Below, piece after piece: positions 13,048 to 14,183 of a stretch of 14,183 bases of DNA (position 1 is its first letter; every line of letters begins with the position of its first letter). Position numbers and translations under genes: made by a program. The notes below the pieces were generated by a model. It was given only the letters and a program-made list of their open reading frames with translations, was not told the origin of the DNA and did no database searches. The stretch spans positions 1-14,183 of the forward strand of contig CAZSUN010000100.1 of NCBI GenBank assembly GCA_964610045.1, in the 5' to 3' direction. Source of the stretch: JACCYX01 sp964610045 (GTDB taxonomy: Bacteria; Chloroflexota; Chloroflexia; Thermomicrobiales; UBA6265).

Positions 13048-14183
13048 ATGGTCATTGCAAACTCCCCACGAGGAAGTCAACACGGCCAACGTCGCCATCC
13101 GGGTAAACGGGGAGGACCCACCCGAATCGCAGTGGTCGGGACCGGATTTGGCGCATCGGTCCATATTCCGGCTCTGCGCACCCTCGACGGCGTCGAAATC
13201 GCCGCAGTCGTCTCCCGCCGTCTCGACCGGGCACGTGCCACAGCCGAACGCTTCGACATTCCAACGGCTTCGAACGACTGGCGCGATATCGTGAACGATC
13301 CTCGCATCGACGCCGTGGTGATCGCGACGCCTCCGTACCTCCACCACCAAATGGTGATTGCCGCGCTCGAAGCCGGCAAGCATGTGCTGTGCGAGAAGCC
13401 GATGGCGCGGAGCCTGGCAGAGGCGCGTGATATGGTCAAGCTCGCCGGCACCGCCAGCGTGGTGGCCATGGTGAATCACGAATTCCGGTACCTGCCGATC
13501 CGGCAACGGGTCAAGGAACTGATCGAGGAAGGGTACATCGGCGAACCCCACTCGGTCGCGATGAACGTGTTCAGGAACACCCTGGCCGACCCCAGCGACC
13601 GGCCGTACAGCTGGCTGATGGAGGCCGACAAGGCGGGGGGCATGCTCGGCGCTTCCGGTTCCCACGCCATCGACACCCTGCGATGGTGGCTTGGCGACAT
13701 TCACGAGGTTGCGGGAACGACTGCCACGATGGTGAAACGCCGGCGACTGCCGGATTCCTCGGGCATGGTCAGTGTCGATGCCGATGACAATTTCGCGATC
13801 CTCCTCCGGTTCGCAAGCGGCGCCATTGGCTCGATCCACTTCAGCGCCACGGCACCGATCAATGCCGGGGAAGAAATCACGATCTCCGGGTCCGAGGGCA
13901 TCCTGATCATGCAGGGCGATTCCGACTTGCTGGGCGCTCGCCGCCGCGACACGGGATTGCGCGAACTTCCGATTCCCGAACGGTTGCTGACTCGCCTGCC
14001 GGAGTTCTCGCATCCCCTGGTGCGTCCAACCATCCTGCTCCAGCAAGACTGGCTGACGGAGATCCGGACTGGAGACTGGCCACCGAATGCACCATCGTTC
14101 GCCGATGGCGCCAAGACCCAGGAGATCCTTGACGGTGTCGCCAGGTCGCGGACGCAGGGGCGCTGGATCGACACCAGCGGCAC
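13048..14183 (+). CDS. Gfo/Idh/MocA-family NAD(P)-dependent oxidoreductase, 3' partial
   Basis: The frame is open from ATG 13048 to the right edge (378 complete codons, no stop), so the end lies outside. The Rossmann domain begins RIAVVGTGFGASVHIPAL at about residue 26, with the dinucleotide glycines and a following VEIAAVVSR strand. VVIATPPYLHH and the catalytic HVLCEKPMA (Lys117) follow. The C-terminal domain has AGGMLGASGSHAIDTLRWWLG, whose His belongs to the usual active-site region. The family oxidises sugars, inositols or related alcohols; the substrate is not readable. Start choice is uncertain: ATG 13048 gives a basic 25-residue leader, ATG 12982 in the same frame is further away, and the best ribosome-site-like bases (GGGGAGG, 13109-13115) have no ATG, GTG or TTG at proper distance. 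Confidence 0.85.
   Translation, partial: MVIANSPRGSQHGQRRHPGKRGGPTRIAVVGTGFGASVHIPALRTLDGVEIAAVVSRRLDRARATAERFDIPTASNDWRDIVNDPRIDAVVIATPPYLHHQMVIAALEAGKHVLCEKPMARSLAEARDMVKLAGTASVVAMVNHEFRYLPIRQRVKELIEEGYIGEPHSVAMNVFRNTLADPSDRPYSWLMEADKAGGMLGASGSHAIDTLRWWLGDIHEVAGTTATMVKRRRLPDSSGMVSVDADDNFAILLRFASGAIGSIHFSATAPINAGEEITISGSEGILIMQGDSDLLGARRRDTGLRELPIPERLLTRLPEFSHPLVRPTILLQQDWLTEIRTGDWPPNAPSFADGAKTQEILDGVARSRTQGRWIDTSG

Noticed and set aside
12940..14046. Minus-strand open frame of 368 codons at the right end
   Set aside because: It is antisense to the well-supported Gfo/Idh/MocA gene and has no recognisable motif.
1..14183. CRISPR arrays, tRNA or rRNA genes, insertion sequences, toxin-antitoxin pairs, phage genes
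   Set aside because: I looked for regularly spaced repeats, tRNA-like cloverleaf ends, transposase motifs and small coupled gene pairs, and saw none.

Overview
This 14.2 kb window is a GC-rich (about 60% by eye) bacterial chromosome segment from a draft assembly. It carries two runs of exactly 100 N (1880-1979 and 5017-5116) that look like scaffold placeholders. Genes are dense, two junctions are ATGA overlaps, and many products are housekeeping. The organism is most likely a free-living member of Chloroflexota, perhaps close to Thermomicrobia. I infer this from the flavour of the proteins (membrane-fused spermidine synthase-like protein, cobalamin-linked genes, ribosomal proteins with long low-complexity tails, TATACT-type -10 boxes). 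There is no rRNA or other decisive marker, so this placement is tentative.

Layout. 1-1104 (+): the C-terminal two thirds of a mannitol dehydrogenase-family polyol/uronate oxidoreductase, cut by the window edge. 1229-1879 (-): an S51 (peptidase E-like) serine peptidase whose start lies in the first gap. From the other side of that gap runs a DHA2-type MFS exporter (to 3620, +), so the two genes are divergent. 3747-4103 (+): a small PRC-barrel/DUF2171-like protein. 4262-7271 (+): a tightly coupled trio of membrane-fused spermidine synthase-like protein (interrupted by the second gap), PgeF-type purine nucleoside phosphorylase/laccase-domain protein and the YggS PLP-homeostasis protein, joined by two ATGA overlaps.

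7330-8655: a ribosomal protein operon rplU-rpmA-rpmE with its own extended -10 promoter, a roughly 150-nt leader and a perfect palindromic terminator. 8769-9242 (-): an XRE-family regulator. 9442-10236 (+): a divergently transcribed PfkB-like protein that has lost the catalytic GAGD motif. 10286-11479 (+): queG (epoxyqueuosine reductase with C-terminal HEAT repeats), with a -10 box almost touching its start codon. 11560-12102 (-): apt. 12339-12890 (-): PduO-type cob(I)alamin adenosyltransferase. 13048 to the window end (+): a Gfo/Idh/MocA oxidoreductase, open at the right edge.

Together the genes cover nucleotide salvage (PgeF, Apt), cofactor housekeeping (YggS for PLP, PduO for B12, and B12-dependent QueG), tRNA modification and translation, plus sugar/polyol metabolism at both ends. 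I see no CRISPR array, tRNA, rRNA, insertion sequence, prophage or recognisable defence cassette. The most unusual items are the PfkB-like protein lacking its catalytic aspartate, the structured rplU leader with a small ORF overlapping the rplU start, the tailed ribosomal proteins, and a long imperfect inverted repeat between the PduO gene and apt. I found no convincing new multi-gene system.
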